A DNA stretch of 64,000 nucleotides from Berberis thunbergii (taxonomy: Eukaryota > Streptophyta > Magnoliopsida > Ranunculales > Berberidaceae). The position numbers and the translations under genes were made by a program. Under the pieces are notes generated by a model, which was not told the origin of the DNA, did not search any database, and was given only the letters and a program-made list of their open reading frames with translations. Below, piece after piece: positions 1 to 12,197 of this stretch (position 1 is the stretch's first letter; each line of letters begins with the position of its first letter). The DNA lies in the NCBI GenBank assembly GCA_003290165.1, contig QNQO01000653.1:186001-250000 (forward strand). Direction: 5' to 3'.

Positions 1-386
1 AGTCAAACAGTGATATGAGGAAGGTGAAATGTTGTAAACTTATTAAATGTGTAGCGTACCTTAGCTTACCAACCTCATATCTTATTTATAGTGTTGGAGT
101 CCTGGTTCAACCAGGCCATCGATGGCGTAGTTTAGGGAAGAAGATATTCGTGGAGATCCTTCTGTAATTAAGAGTCGTGTTGTGGAGGGGAGTATCCCTG
201 TTAGCTTTGTGCTCCTAGATATGCAGAAGATAGTTCCCGTTCCGAGAGTAGTTTGTAGATAGACGTCTCCATGTGTGACATATACTCTGAAATTTGCTTC
301 CTAGTTGGAAGCAAAGAGTTGTTGTAATTGCTCATCCAAAGTTGATCCTCGAGACACGTGAGCTTACAAGTATTGAGGATAGTTGT
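1..386 (-). repeat. First part of the left (3') LTR of the Tat element
   Basis: This stretch aligns with about 13740-14142, sharing the phrase CTTAGCTTACCAACCTCATA and what follows. It stops at the 5-bp duplicated target GTTGT (382-386) of the inserted element. The first roughly 90 bases of this LTR should lie left of the window. Confidence 0.8.
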
Positions 387-3300
387 TGTCACGCCCCATT
401 TTTCGAGAAAACGAAAATCTTTATATCCACGTAGAACAATGGTTATCAGCTTCCCCGAAACTCGGGACGTGAAAATTTAACAACATAAACATTAAATAAA
501 TTTAACATAGATAAAAATTCTAACCGGGTAACTCTTTGAAGATGACTGTTCCATAAAAATAAACTGCCAAAGATGTCGTCCCAAAACTCTAACCTGAGAA
601 AGACCAAATGTCTACGTTCCAATAATAACTTACCCAAGAAGTAAAAACTCACTTGAATCAGCGAGGTAGCTGGTATGAGTAATCTTCATCCTTATAAAAT
701 AAAATAATGTACATGCTTTAACATGAAAATTTCATAAACAATAAAATAACACTCAAAGTCTTGTAGTTCCTCAACAAGGCAAACATTGCATACTAATAAG
801 TTTATCATGCTTAAAATATACATTTATTTTACCAATACTTACAAAGTAAAGGTTGAATATGGTAAGTCTGGCCTACAAAAATTGTTAGTAGACTTATCAT
901 CCTACACGAAACGGTTAAAAACAAACGGATAGATTTTATGAGTCATTAATTCTCATAAATGCAATTTATTTTCAAACAACGATACAAATCGTAGTCATAA
1001 TAAAGTATGATTAAAATATCAACAAAATGCATTTTCCACCTTTAGGAAGACATATAGTTCTCATTCAATGGTCGAATGAGCATTTGGTTTCTTCTCTTAA
1101 GGCAATCATGCACATACACAAAAATCTCGCTTCTTTTTCACAATCGCAATATCCTCTTTGTGCCAAACACACCTCACCCAAGTGTGCATCCCTTGCCATC
1201 GAAGCCACTCGGAGCGTATATGACCCAAGTGGGGTGCCACATCAAGTGTCATGTCATCTCACCCGAACTTCGATGCCTGGCAAGTATTTTTTTTCCTAAA
1301 TACTACACGTACTGCAGAACTCAGATGGAACAACGTACCAATATGCAAGCAAATCTACATACCAGAAATTATATCACACGTATACAAGCAAGTCTGTATA
1401 CTAAAATAATATTTTCTTCTTTTTGCACATTATTTTTGGAGTTGTGGAAAAGAGCATAAAAAATCAACTAAAACTCAAAACTCATTTATGGTGACACTTT
1501 GTCAACAATAAATAAATCAACCACAATATTAACCCATTCATTTTGGAAAACTAAAATTTTTTTCATAAATAAATTTTCCATAACACAACAGGAATCAAAC
1601 CCAATCAATATGAGGATAGTTCTTAGCAAGTCAATTTCCATTACAATCCAAACTACACAATCAATACTAGGGTAATAATCTTTAGTAGTCATTACATCCA
1701 TTCATGTATATGTAAAGAAAAATAATTCGGACAATATACAAAGAGTGTTGACAATTTGGACATGAGTAATAACACGTTCAACCCAAACTGCACAATTCAT
1801 TCTACATAATGCCACAGGCTAACAAGATAGCAATACTAATTCTAAACCCAACACAATCAATATATATTTCCTATACCAAAAGTGTTGTATCCCTACATAT
1901 TTAGTGTACTTGAAGAAAACAAACATCAAGTCTTCCACATTCTTCTACAAACATTACCACTTCATGAAAATAAATCAAACAAAACAATTAATTCATGGAA
2001 CAATCGAAGTCCTTAACTCCACTACCCATTCCACATCTAAGGAAGAGTTGAAGAAGATGATAGCTGCAACAATACAAATCACACACTCTGAAGCATTCAA
2101 CTACAGTTTCACTACCCAACCAGAACCTAGTCAAACCCTCTCTAAGCCTTCCAACTTTCTAATCAATTTAAGCAGCCCCCAACTTAATTGTAACTAGCCT
2201 AGTTTTAGTTGCCAAACAGTAGGGGTAAATAACCCTCTAAACAATACTGAAATGAACAAGCTGTCATAACTGGACAGCTTGACAAGGTATCACTCAAATG
2301 TACATAATTCTCACATTAGAACTCTAAATTGACTACCGTTAAGAGCTATAGAAAGTAGACACAAAGAGGTTTCCAACCATATAAAGCATACCCCCTGATT
2401 ATGTCTGTAACATTAGAGATTTTACAAACAAAATAGGTCATCTGTCAGCATTCGTCCAGATTTACCTCTTGTCACAAAAATAAGTATATCTTTCCGCATA
2501 AAATTCAGATTGTGATACCGTAAAATCATTTAGAAACTAGACTCCAACAAGAAAATTTTGATATATAGCATGATGTAGTACACCAAAAAGAACCCAATCA
2601 AAACCAGCATAGAAAAACTTTACAGAATCAAGACTGATAGAATGCACAAATAAGTTTCAGCTCATAATTAAAAATTATTTTCAGCCTTGTTTACATTTTA
2701 TTTATAAACAAGAAGACATTTTATTCTCACTGCCAATAAAATAAAACTATCAAGATTTCTACAAATACAAAGTTATTCCCCCCAAATATAGTTGTAAATT
2801 GGCTCCAGCACATCAACAAACCAAAATTTCATAAACATAAGGGTTCAGAGAGAGAAGACTCACTTGTGAATGGATTCAGCTACGAAGATATTAGCGAGAC
2901 ACAGGCCAAGATAAGAACAAACAGACTTTGTTGTAATCCTCTATCTTTCGATTTGTTTGATGAAAACCCCCCATCTTTCGATGGTTTCTCTCTTCTCTTC
3001 TTGTTTTGTTTTGTTTATTTTATTATTTTTCCAATGATTAGAGAAGATCAAAGAAAATGAATATCTTCTCTCCCTTTTTGCTTTCACCATTTTTTTTTTC
3101 TAGTCGCCACACACAAAATGAATAGACCCACAAACAAGTTAGGATTTTTAAGAAAAATGGTAAAAATGCAATAAGCTATTGGCTGCCAATTGCCATATCT
3201 TATTTATGTATTATTGTTATATTATTTATCTCTCCGACTTTTGCAAGAAAAAATAAAACCCTAGTCAATATGAAACCTAATGAAAAAATGGTCCAAGTCC

Positions 3301-3479
3301 AAAATATAAAAAAAAATAAACCCAAGCCCAAAAGAAAAATAACATTAGTTTATAAACGAACCCCCTATTTTATTAAAACTTTAATGCAGGAAAAATAATA
3401 CATTAATCAAAGTAATATGGAAATAAAATAATTTATCTATAAAATAAATTTATATAGTTAGAAAAATGTGGGTATTACA
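387..3479 (-). repeat. 3' LTR of the nested LARD
   Basis: Starts TGTCACGCC and ends GGGTATTACA on plus (reversed in element sense). It aligns along its whole length with 4398-7394, with many substitutions and small indels. No convincing gene: the short ORFs here are not conserved between copies. An AT-rich purine/pyrimidine-biased tract near 2980-3110 is shared with the other LTR copies. Confidence 0.85.
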
Positions 3480-4397
3480 ATATATACACCTCAAAATAAT
3501 ATTGTCCCTAGATTTGATAGAGTATGTGATTAGGTAATTAATTCTACAATAAGCGAATAACTTACCAGATGAAACATCATTAGAATCCAAATTATAAACC
3601 ATTCCGGAATAGATTTTCTGTTAACCCTCATTATTAAGAAACAAACCACAGATCACATAGACAGACAAGTAGCTCAAGCATATGCCCATAACTTCATGAA
3701 GACAATCACACAAAAATAAATATAAAATTTAATAAGTATTAAAAAATACGGAGTTCTACAATATATACAATTCAAAAGAATCTCGTCCCGAGATTCAGAA
3801 GCTAAGAGAGCCCTATGAATTTTGAAATATATATATATACATATTGGCAAATGAAATTAGGATTTAAAAACAATACATTTCCAAATGAAACTTTATTCAA
3901 ATATTATACTCATAAAAAATTTTATATCGTACCAAGCCACACATCAAACATGCATAGACACAAAGTTGCTACATGTGTATACCTATATTAACAATAAATT
4001 AAAAATAATAAGTTGAAACTCCAAGTAAAATATATATATATACACCTCATTAAAAAATACGGGTATTACAATATATACACATCAAAATAATCTTGTCCCG
4101 ATATTTGCTGAAAGGGATAGTTAAACACTCCGGACAAGAAAACAACTAACTGAAAATCTAAATGGAATAATGTCACCCTTTACTCATATTAAAAATGAGG
4201 TATGATTAGCTCCGCACACACACAAGTCAAAGGAATCTCATTACGAGGTTCATGAAGAAAAAAAATACTAAAAGCTCAAGGTTCATCATTGTCAATTTAT
4301 CTCTAAACGGTTACACTCTTGTTCACCCACATCCACATTTCGAGGATCGCCTAGACTCTACCCCAGCCTAGGCTAACCAAATGCTCTGATACCAAAC
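3480..4397 (-). other. Interior of the LARD with repeated LTR-edge segments
   Basis: No coding sequence. The junction phrase of the LTR edge (TATTACAATATATACAC and a following CTCGTCCCGAGATT-like segment) occurs near 3471, 3753 and 4063, each copy followed by 270-310 bp of AT-rich DNA. In element sense these are repeated polypurine/LTR-start junctions, suggesting residues of further LTR copies or a local duplication. Confidence 0.6.
4383..4394 (-). other. tRNA-iMet primer binding site of the LARD
   Basis: On minus this reads TGGTATCAGAGC, the standard complement of the initiator methionine tRNA 3' end, three bases inside the LTR at 4398. It shows that the right LTR is the 5' LTR. Confidence 0.9.
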
Positions 4398-7394
4398 TGT
4401 CACGCCTCGATTATCAAGAAAACAAAAACCCCTATATCCACGTACGAAAATGATTATCCGCTTCTACGTAAATCGAGACGTGAAAATTTAACAACAGAAA
4501 CATTAAATAAAATTAACATGGACAAAAATTCCAATCGGGTAACTCTTTGAAGATGACTGCTCTATAAAAATAAACTGCCAAAAAAGTCACCCCAAAACTC
4601 TATAATCTGAGAAAGATCAAATGGCTACGTTTTAATAAGAACGTACCCAAGAAGCAAAAGCTCACTTGGGTCAGCGAGTTAGCTAGTATGAGTAATCTTC
4701 ATCCTTATTAAATAAAATAATTTACATATTTTAACATGAAAATTTTATAAACAAGAAAATAACACTCAAAGTCTTATAGTTCCTCAACGAGGCAAACATT
4801 GCATAATAATAGGTTAATCATGCTTAAATTATACATTTATTTTACCAACACTTACAAAGTGAAGGTTGAATATGGTAAGTCCGACTTGCAAAAAATTTTA
4901 TTAGACTTACCATTTTACACGAAACGGTTAGAAACAAACAGATAGATTTTATGAGTTATTAATTCTCATAAATGCAATTTATTTTCAAACAACAATACAA
5001 ATCGTAGTCATAATAGAGTATTATTAAAATATCAACAAAACGCATTTTCTACCTTTAGGAAGACATATAGTTCTCATTCAATGGTCGAATGAGCATTTAG
5101 TTTCTTCCCTTAAGGCAATCCTACACATACACAAAAATCCTGCTTCTTTTCCACAATCGCACTATCCTCCTTGTGCCGAACACACATCACCCAAGTGTGA
5201 CTCCCTTGCCATCTAAGCCACTCGGAGCGTACATGACCCAAGTGGGGTGCTACATTGAGTGTCATGTCATCTCACCTGAACTTCAATGTCTGACAAGTAT
5301 TTTTTTCCTAAATACTACACGTACTACCGAACTCACATGGAACGACATACCTATATGCAAGAAAGTCTGCATACCCAAAATTATATCACGTGTATACAAC
5401 CAAATTTGTATACTAAAATAATATCTTCTTCTTTTTTCACATTTTTTTTGGAGTTGTGGAAAAGAGAATAAAAGAATCAACTAAAACTCAAAAATCTTTA
5501 TGCTGACACTTTGTCAACTATAAATAAATCAACCACAATGTTAACCAATTCTTTTGAAAATCTAGCATTTTTCATAAATACATTTTCCATAACACAACAG
5601 GGATCAATCCCAATCAATACGAGGATACTTCTTAGCAAGTCAATTTGCATAACAATCCAAGCTACACAATCAGTACTAGTGCCATAATCTTTAGTAGTCA
5701 TTGCCTTCATTCGTGTATACGTAAAGAAAAATCATTCAGACAATATAAAAAAAAGTGTTGACAATCTGTACATGAGTAATAACACGTACAATCCAAACTG
5801 CACAATTCATTTTACATGATGCCACAGGCTAACAAGACAATAATACCAATTCTGAACCAACACACAATCAGTATATATTTCCTATATCAAAAATATTGTA
5901 TCCCCACATATTTAGTGTACTTGAAGAAAACAAACATCAAGTCTTCCACATTCTTCTACACACATCACCACTCCATGGAAATAAATCAATTAAAAAAATT
6001 CATTCATAGAACAATCGAAGTCCTTAACTCCACTACCCATTCCACATCCAAGGAAGCGTTGAAGAAGATGATCGCTGCAACAATTTAAATCACACACTCT
6101 GAAGCATTCAACTACAGTTTCACTACCAAACCAGAACCTAGTCAAACCCTCTCAAGCCTTCCGACTTTCTAATAAATTTAAACAGCCCCTAACTCAGTTG
6201 TAACTAGCCTAGTTTTGTTCGTCAAACAGTCGGATAAATAACCCTCCAAACAATACTGAAATGAATAAGATGTCCTAACTGGACAGCTTGACAAGTCATC
6301 ACTCAAATGTACATAATTCTCACATTAGAACTCCAAATTGACTACCGTTAAGGGCTATAGAACGTAGACACAAAGAGGTTTCCAACCAATTAAAGCATAT
6401 CCCCTGATTATGTATGTAACATTATAGATTTTACAAACAAAACATTGCATCTGTCAGCATTCGTCCAGATTTACCTCTTGTCACTAAAACAAGTATATCT
6501 TTCCACACAAAATTCAAATTGTGATATCGTAAAATCCCATAGAAATTAAACTAAACTCCAACAAGAAAATTTTGATATATAGCATGATACAGTACACCCT
6601 AAAGATCCCAATCAAAACCAGCATAGAAATATTGCACAGAATCAAGACTGATAGAATACACAAATAAGTTTCAACTCATAATTGAAAAATGTTTTCGGCC
6701 TTGTTTACATTTTAGTTTATCAAACAAGAGACATTTTATTCTCACTGACAAGAAAATAAAACTATCAAGATTTCTAAAAATACAAAGGTATTCCCTTCAA
6801 ACATATAGTTGTAAATTGGCTCCAACACATCAACAAACCAAAATTTTATAAACATAAGGGTTGAGAGAGAGAAGACTCGCTTGTGAATGGATTCAGCTAT
6901 GAAGATTGGCAAGACGCTGGCCAAGAGAAGAACGAACAGACTTTGTTGTAAACCTCTATTTTTCGATTTGTCTGATGAAAGCCCCCCGTCTTTCTCATGG
7001 TTTCTCTCTTCTCTTCTTGTTTTGTTTTGTTTTGTTTTGTTTTGTTTTGTTTTGTTTATTTTATTATTTTTCCAATGATTAGAAAAGATCAGAGAAAAAG
7101 AATCTCTTCTTTCCCTTTTTACTTTTTTTTTTTTTCAGCCGCCACACACAAAATGAAAACAAGTTGGGGTTTTTAAGAAAAAGGGTAAAAATGCAATAAG
7201 CTATTGGCTGGCAATTGCCATACCTTATTTATGTATTATTGTTATTTTATTTTTCTCTCCTACTTTAGCAACAACAAAAAAAACCCTAGTCAATATGAAA
7301 CCTAATGAGACAATACATGAATCAAAGTAATGGGGAAATAAAATAATTTATCTATAAAATAAATTTATATAGTTAGAAAAATGTGGGTGTTACA
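4398..7394 (-). repeat. 5' LTR of the nested LARD
   Basis: A 2997-bp LTR paired with 387-3479. It ends GTGTTACA before target duplication GTTGT. It carries a longer (TTTTG)n run (about 7017-7057) than the same place in the other copy. Confidence 0.85.
7017..7057. repeat. (TTTTG)n microsatellite
   Basis: About eight TTTTG units; the equivalent site in the partner LTR near 3001-3017 has only about three, so the run expanded after insertion. Confidence 0.85.
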
Positions 7395-7575
7395 GTTGTG
7401 AGACACGTGGGCTTAGCAGGCTGTAAGAATTCGAGTCCGTCTGGAGGATTGTATTGGGCAGGCTTAGAACCACTTGGGTTGGATCAGTGTTGGGCTAACG
7501 CTAAGGCCAGTTATTCCTCGAGATCATCATGACACATGTACAGCACAGAGGAAGGACCGTTTTGATGTATCATCA
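7395..7575 (-). repeat. Remaining part of the left (3') Tat LTR
   Basis: Continues the LTR from 386 with the duplicated GTTGT, and matches 14138-14316. It ends ATCA at 7575. Just inside lies CTACTCCTCCTGAG, on minus a purine-rich tract next to the LTR, as expected for a polypurine tract. Confidence 0.8.
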
Positions 7576-7794
7576 GCTACTCCTCCTGAGTTAGTGAGCC
7601 ATCACATCGGTTCGCCAAGTCATTTCTTGAAAAGATACGCCGTTAATGATGATTGAGTTTGAATCATTGCTTGAGCTACGCACTTCATGAATTGAATGTG
7701 CGTCATTCAGTGGAAAAGACGCGGGAACCCAATCCATATTTAGGTTTTCCTTTATGCGGAGACTAACTCTTTTATTTTCTTTACTCTTACAGAT

Positions 7795-10200
7795 TTGCCT
7801 TTGTTCATCTTCTTCATGGCTCACCAAAACCATCTTGATGACGCTACTTTGGCAAACGGCTTTGAGTTTTTCGAATACAGATTACTTTCTGAATCGGGCC
7901 TTGCTGAAATTCAAAAGAAGTTCGAGGTCCCTAAGGACCTGCTACTATATGCCATGAAGGATGTTCAAACGCCAATGTTTCCATTGGCGGAGTTTATCTG
8001 TTTGCACCACAAGATGCTCCAAACTGGAGTCCGTTGACTTCTTGGACTTTTTGGAATCCCTTCTGCCCAGTTGGTACCTAATGGGTACAGGATCGTTCTC
8101 CTCATTTTGATCAAAGTGAAGGAAGTTGGCGTCCGTGGGTGATCCAGTTGTTGACTTTTCTTTGGCTGAACGATCACGCCGTTTGTAAGATGAAGTCCCC
8201 AGCTTGCTAGATGAGTTCAAGCCCTGGCAGAAGTATTGATTCTTAGCTCCTGCAAATTCCAAGTACTTCCAGCTCAAGGGTCGTCAGCTCGAACAAGAGT
8301 TCAACCACTTCGTAAATGTAGCTTTATCTTTTGATTTCATTGCGCTAATTGTTGCTCGTGTTTCTTCGCATGGAGGTTCCCCACTACTCCTCTTAGCCCA
8401 GGGGGAGCAAAACACTATAAAGAATATTTGTGACTTGCCAAAGAAGAGTGCGGAGGAGATCATATGCACTACCAACTTTATTCGCAGTGGGTTGTTGGAC
8501 AACTGGCATGAGGCCCCACTCTTTACCGATCATCACGAGTTAAGCCAAAAGGTGGGACTTCTTTTAGGAAAAGGAAAGTCGCCGAAGTAAAGGATTTTGT
8601 TTTGTCTAACACAAAGGGGATATCTGAGATGCTCGCCTCCTTTGTAGGTTCGAAGAAGTCCATCGTTAGGACTGGGTCCTCTTCCAAATGGCATGCTCCA
8701 GTAAGTGAGGAGCATGAGCCTGATCGGTCTGCCAGGGCGAAGGTTGAAGTGTTCAACTGGGAAATGGACCACTTACGATTAGCAGGGGTTGAAGATGCAT
8801 CGAATCTTAGTGTCGCGCAAGCCGAAGCTCCGAGTGAGAAGCTGATGTTGGCTGTTGTTGCGGCTTCTACTAGTGTTGATCCATTCAGGACCGATCTGCT
8901 AGAGGGTCCTAATGAGGATTCGCCTGAGGTCCCAGAGTCAAATCGTTTCACTGGTGGGTTGTCTGATAATGGCCATGATGACACATGTCAAGTTTAGCAT
9001 AGTTCGCATTGTTTCCCATATCGCTCCAGACTGCATCTCAGGGTGATGGAGGGTTCGTTGGACAACTCGCTTCCTTTTCTTCTTCCGAATTTCGCTGAGT
9101 CATCTCGCAATAAATGGTTGGTTTTTCGTGACAAAGGAAAAGTTGTGGATGAGGGCCTGGGAGTAGTGGCGACTATGAAGGGTGGTGCTGGCATAATTCC
9201 TCAACTAGGATAACTTCATCCGGATGCACGGATAAGTCTATTTGCCTTGGACATAGAAAAGATGAGTAATCAGGCCTGGCACCAAGAGGTTGATGTAGAT
9301 TATGCTTCAAGAAAGCATATAAGTAGGCGTCATATCTGGCTGATGGATCACGCTCCAAAACCTAAGGAGGATACACTAGAATGGCTTATGAATCAGGGTT
9401 TAAAGTACCTTATGTTGGGAATGTCTCACATGAGCCAGGTGTCTGTCGCTAGGATGAAAGTTGAGGCGGCTCATAAGAGGGTGTACGCCATGGAATGTGT
9501 TTTTTCGAACATGCAAAGGTTGTATTCTAACGCTTTTTTTGAAATTGAGCTATTGAGGAAGCGGATTGATGAGAGGAGGCTCGAGCAGTCGGCCATTGTT
9601 GCTGAGACTCTGATGGTTTGTCTGGAAGCCCTTAAGTCTGACTTAGCAGAGGTGGTGTCCGCGAGGGATGCATTCATGCAGGTGTTGGACCTGATCCGCC
9701 GTCATCTGGAGGTTGCACAGGAAGCTTTGATTGAGGCGCATTCTGAATTGTGGTCTCTCGCTAAGGAGAACGCCTTGAAGGAAGCTAATTGGGTTGTCCA
9801 AAGGCAGCAATTAGGGGCCGACGTGGAATTCAATGCTAAGGTGGTGAGGAAGGCCGAGGACCAGCTTAACTTGGAGCAACATGAGCTCAGTGTTGTAAAG
9901 AGCAGTTTGACTACGGAGCAATCTCAAGTCGATGCACTGACAGGCAAGCTGGAGCTGTTGAAGCGTAAACTTTCTGAAGTGAAGGCGCGCGAGGAAGAGC
10001 TTCTCCAGGGACAAGGTAAGTATGAATTTCGTTGGGTAGTACAAAGTAGATTGAAGCTACTGGCGCTGATGAAGAAAGAGCATCAGGAATGGGACCTCGA
10101 TCACTATAAGAAGATGTCATATGAAGACTTATCAGTGGTTTTTGCGTCATCAGATGAAGATGGCTTGGATCAGTGGAGTGCGTTTTGCAGCGAGTTATGA
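7795..10200 (+). pseudogene. Antisense ORF of the Tat element: transposase_28-like N-terminus and long coiled coil, decayed
   Basis: This reads opposite to the element's gag. The likely start is ATG at 7816. One frame carries the N-terminus (to 8034), a middle part (8602-8996) and a long C-terminus (9247-10200); stops and frame changes around 8035-8600 and 8997-9246 break it. After the first stop comes AQLVPNGYRIVLLILIK, which resembles the conserved AQL-PN-WRI region of the plant 'putative gypsy-type transposon' family (PF04195), from memory. The C-terminus (about 317 codons) is rich in Leu, Glu, Lys and Ala with heptad-like spacing, so a long coiled coil is likely. Function is unknown; it probably served the element or its silencing interplay. 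Confidence 0.65.
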
Positions 10201-11150
10201 AGAAATGGGAGTACCTTGAATCAGCTGACTTGGGTTTCTAATGCTCGTGTCAGGCACGAGGTAGAATACTGCTTGAATAGTAGGCCGAGCCCATGGGCCC
10301 GTAAAGTGAGAGCAAGGGTTTCTTGTATAAAATACACTACGTGTACAACGTATATTGCATGGTAACACTTGTACGGCATAGATTGCGAGACGGTTGAGTA
10401 TCGATCACTCCCCCCAATTAATAGGGTTGTGTTTAGCCTCGTTGATTAGACAAACATGGTATTGTGCAGTTTCCTTGGGAAACATCGTCTCCTCATTTCC
10501 CATACGATATTCGATGCTGCCCTGCCCACCATAGACGGTTCCTGCGGCTAGTTTATGGTTGATCAAAGTGTTGGCAGATGCGTAATTGCTTTCGAGGGTG
10601 GTATCTCTGAGTCACCCTGAGTATCACGCATGGATAAGTGTCCTCGCTTGGCAGCACTGTGAAACCTTGACTACTTCGTCGCTTGCGGGCATTTTTATTT
10701 GTCCTCTTGTACCTCCTTCAGGAGGCTGGATGTCGTTTAAAGAAGTTTGTAGCTCATTGCAAAGTATGTATTGCCATTGTCGAGTCACTTTCTTTGGGTG
10801 ATTTGATGGAGCAACCAGCTGCTCTATACTTTCAGCCCCTTTTTTAACATTTGTCCTTGATCTTGGGACATATTTCTTGGAGAAATGCTAAGCGAAGTTT
10901 ATTTGGGTACCTTAGCTGTCTTCCGGAATCGGACTGTTTAGGCGAGTCTTTATTTTATGTCGCATCGAATTTAGATGCTCGTAGTATGTAGTCTTTTGTA
11001 TCCACCTCAGGGCACTTGTTGTTACATATTTCAATAATCAATAGAGTGTGTTTGCGTAATTCTTTTTTATTCTTAAATGATTGCAAATCACATAAGCTTC
11101 TAAGAACCAAACTTCTACGTTGACTATGGAAAGGAAAATAAACAACTAAA
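10201..11150. other. Tat interior between the antisense ORF and the gag-protease block
   Basis: No domain recognised. This is where reverse transcriptase, RNase H and integrase should lie in a full element, and none of their motifs is visible in any frame. It may be the 3' flank of the antisense ORF plus a deletion scar. Confidence 0.5.
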
Positions 11151-11159
11151 ATAGACTAA

Positions 11160-12023
11160 TTGTTGGCGGAGAGAAGTCGATCCGACCTGAAGTGAAATTG
11201 CATGGTCGTTGCTTGATCGTTGATACTTTCAGCGAACTGCCAAGCTTCGCTGATGTCTCTGAGGTTACTGAAGAGTAAACCTTGCGTGGGAGTTAATTTT
11301 TGAGCCTGACAGAATGTCGGGGGTCGTACTCCCATCTGTATCGACCTCTCCGCTCTGCTGGGTTGAAGAACGGATTGCTCATGTACCGCTTGAATGTCCC
11401 TCGTTTCTATAATTGGCCACCACTGTCAGGATCTCGTGTGAGTGGAGTAATGCATCCACAATCACTGGGTCTAGCTGTAGTTCAGATTGTGCTATAAGAT
11501 CAAGTTGGATCTGGGAACATTCTATTTGTTTCAGCACAACATAATGGCAGCCTCGTGCCATAGGCTAGTCCGCCCATATCATCCCTTCAGAGTGGTTAGC
11601 GATGTACTTAACGCACTAGTGAAGAGTGGAGACTACTGCTTCCATCTGGTGGAGCCATGGCCTTCCCAAGATAAAGTTGTAGGTAGACGACACGTCTACT
11701 ACCATGAAGTCCAGGAACATGACCTTTCTTTGTTGTGGCTCTCCTGCCAGCACTGCTAAACTTATCTTCCCAATTGAAAAGCATTTCTCTTCATTGAATC
11801 CAATCAGCAGGTTGTCTAAGGACGTCAAGTTCTCCTTCTTGAGGTCCATACTGCGGAACACATTGTAGAACAGGACGTTGAGTGAGCTTTTCGTATCTGC
11901 CAGGGTTCTCTTGACCTCCCACCTTGCAATGGAGTCTGATATGACGAGATTGTCATTGTGCGGTGCTCGGACTCCTTCGAGGTCCTTGTCTGTAAAATTT
12001 AAGGTGGGAATGGGGCTTTGCAC
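11160..12023 (-). pseudogene. Tat-type aspartic protease and downstream linker, decayed
   Basis: Minus frame 12023 to 11616 has the features of Tat protease: an N-terminal segment ending in DLEGVRAPHNDNLVISDSI, the active-site region as ADTKSSLNVLFYNVF (usually DTGSS, so the Gly is lost and the site is probably dead), and the flap/C-terminal phrase YNFILGRPWLHQMEAVVST. The following sequence down to about 11160 keeps traces of the linker before reverse transcriptase, with stops. The protease would have cut Gag and Pol in the particle. Confidence 0.75.
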
Positions 12024-12197
12024 CCTCGAGTAGTAAATGCATAAGTCCTCATCTGTGGGCTATGTCCGCATCTCCAGTAAAGTCCGCTTGCGAAACTTGT
12101 TTGACTGATCTTCATCCAATCCGGCTCCATGAAGGATATAGATTATGTCCGGAATCTTCTTATTGATTTCCTTGACTGACTCCCCATGGTCCCTGGA

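Larger units (their letters stand above)
387..7394 (-). mobile_element. Large non-coding LTR retrotransposon (Tekay/Del-like LARD) nested in the Tat LTR
   Basis: Two 3 kb LTRs (387-3479 and 4398-7394) enclose only 918 bp. Flanks are the same 5-mer, GTTGT, at 382-386 and 7395-7399. The empty site can be read in the other Tat LTR near 14131-14142, where the flanking sequence is continuous. LTR ends are TG...CA, reading TGTAACACCC... to ...GGCGTGACA on minus. A 12-nt tRNA-iMet primer site lies just inside the right LTR, which fixes the strand. There is no gag or pol, so it fits a large retrotransposon derivative moved by an autonomous relative such as the pol remnant at 46140-49347, whose LTR is related. 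Confidence 0.85.
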
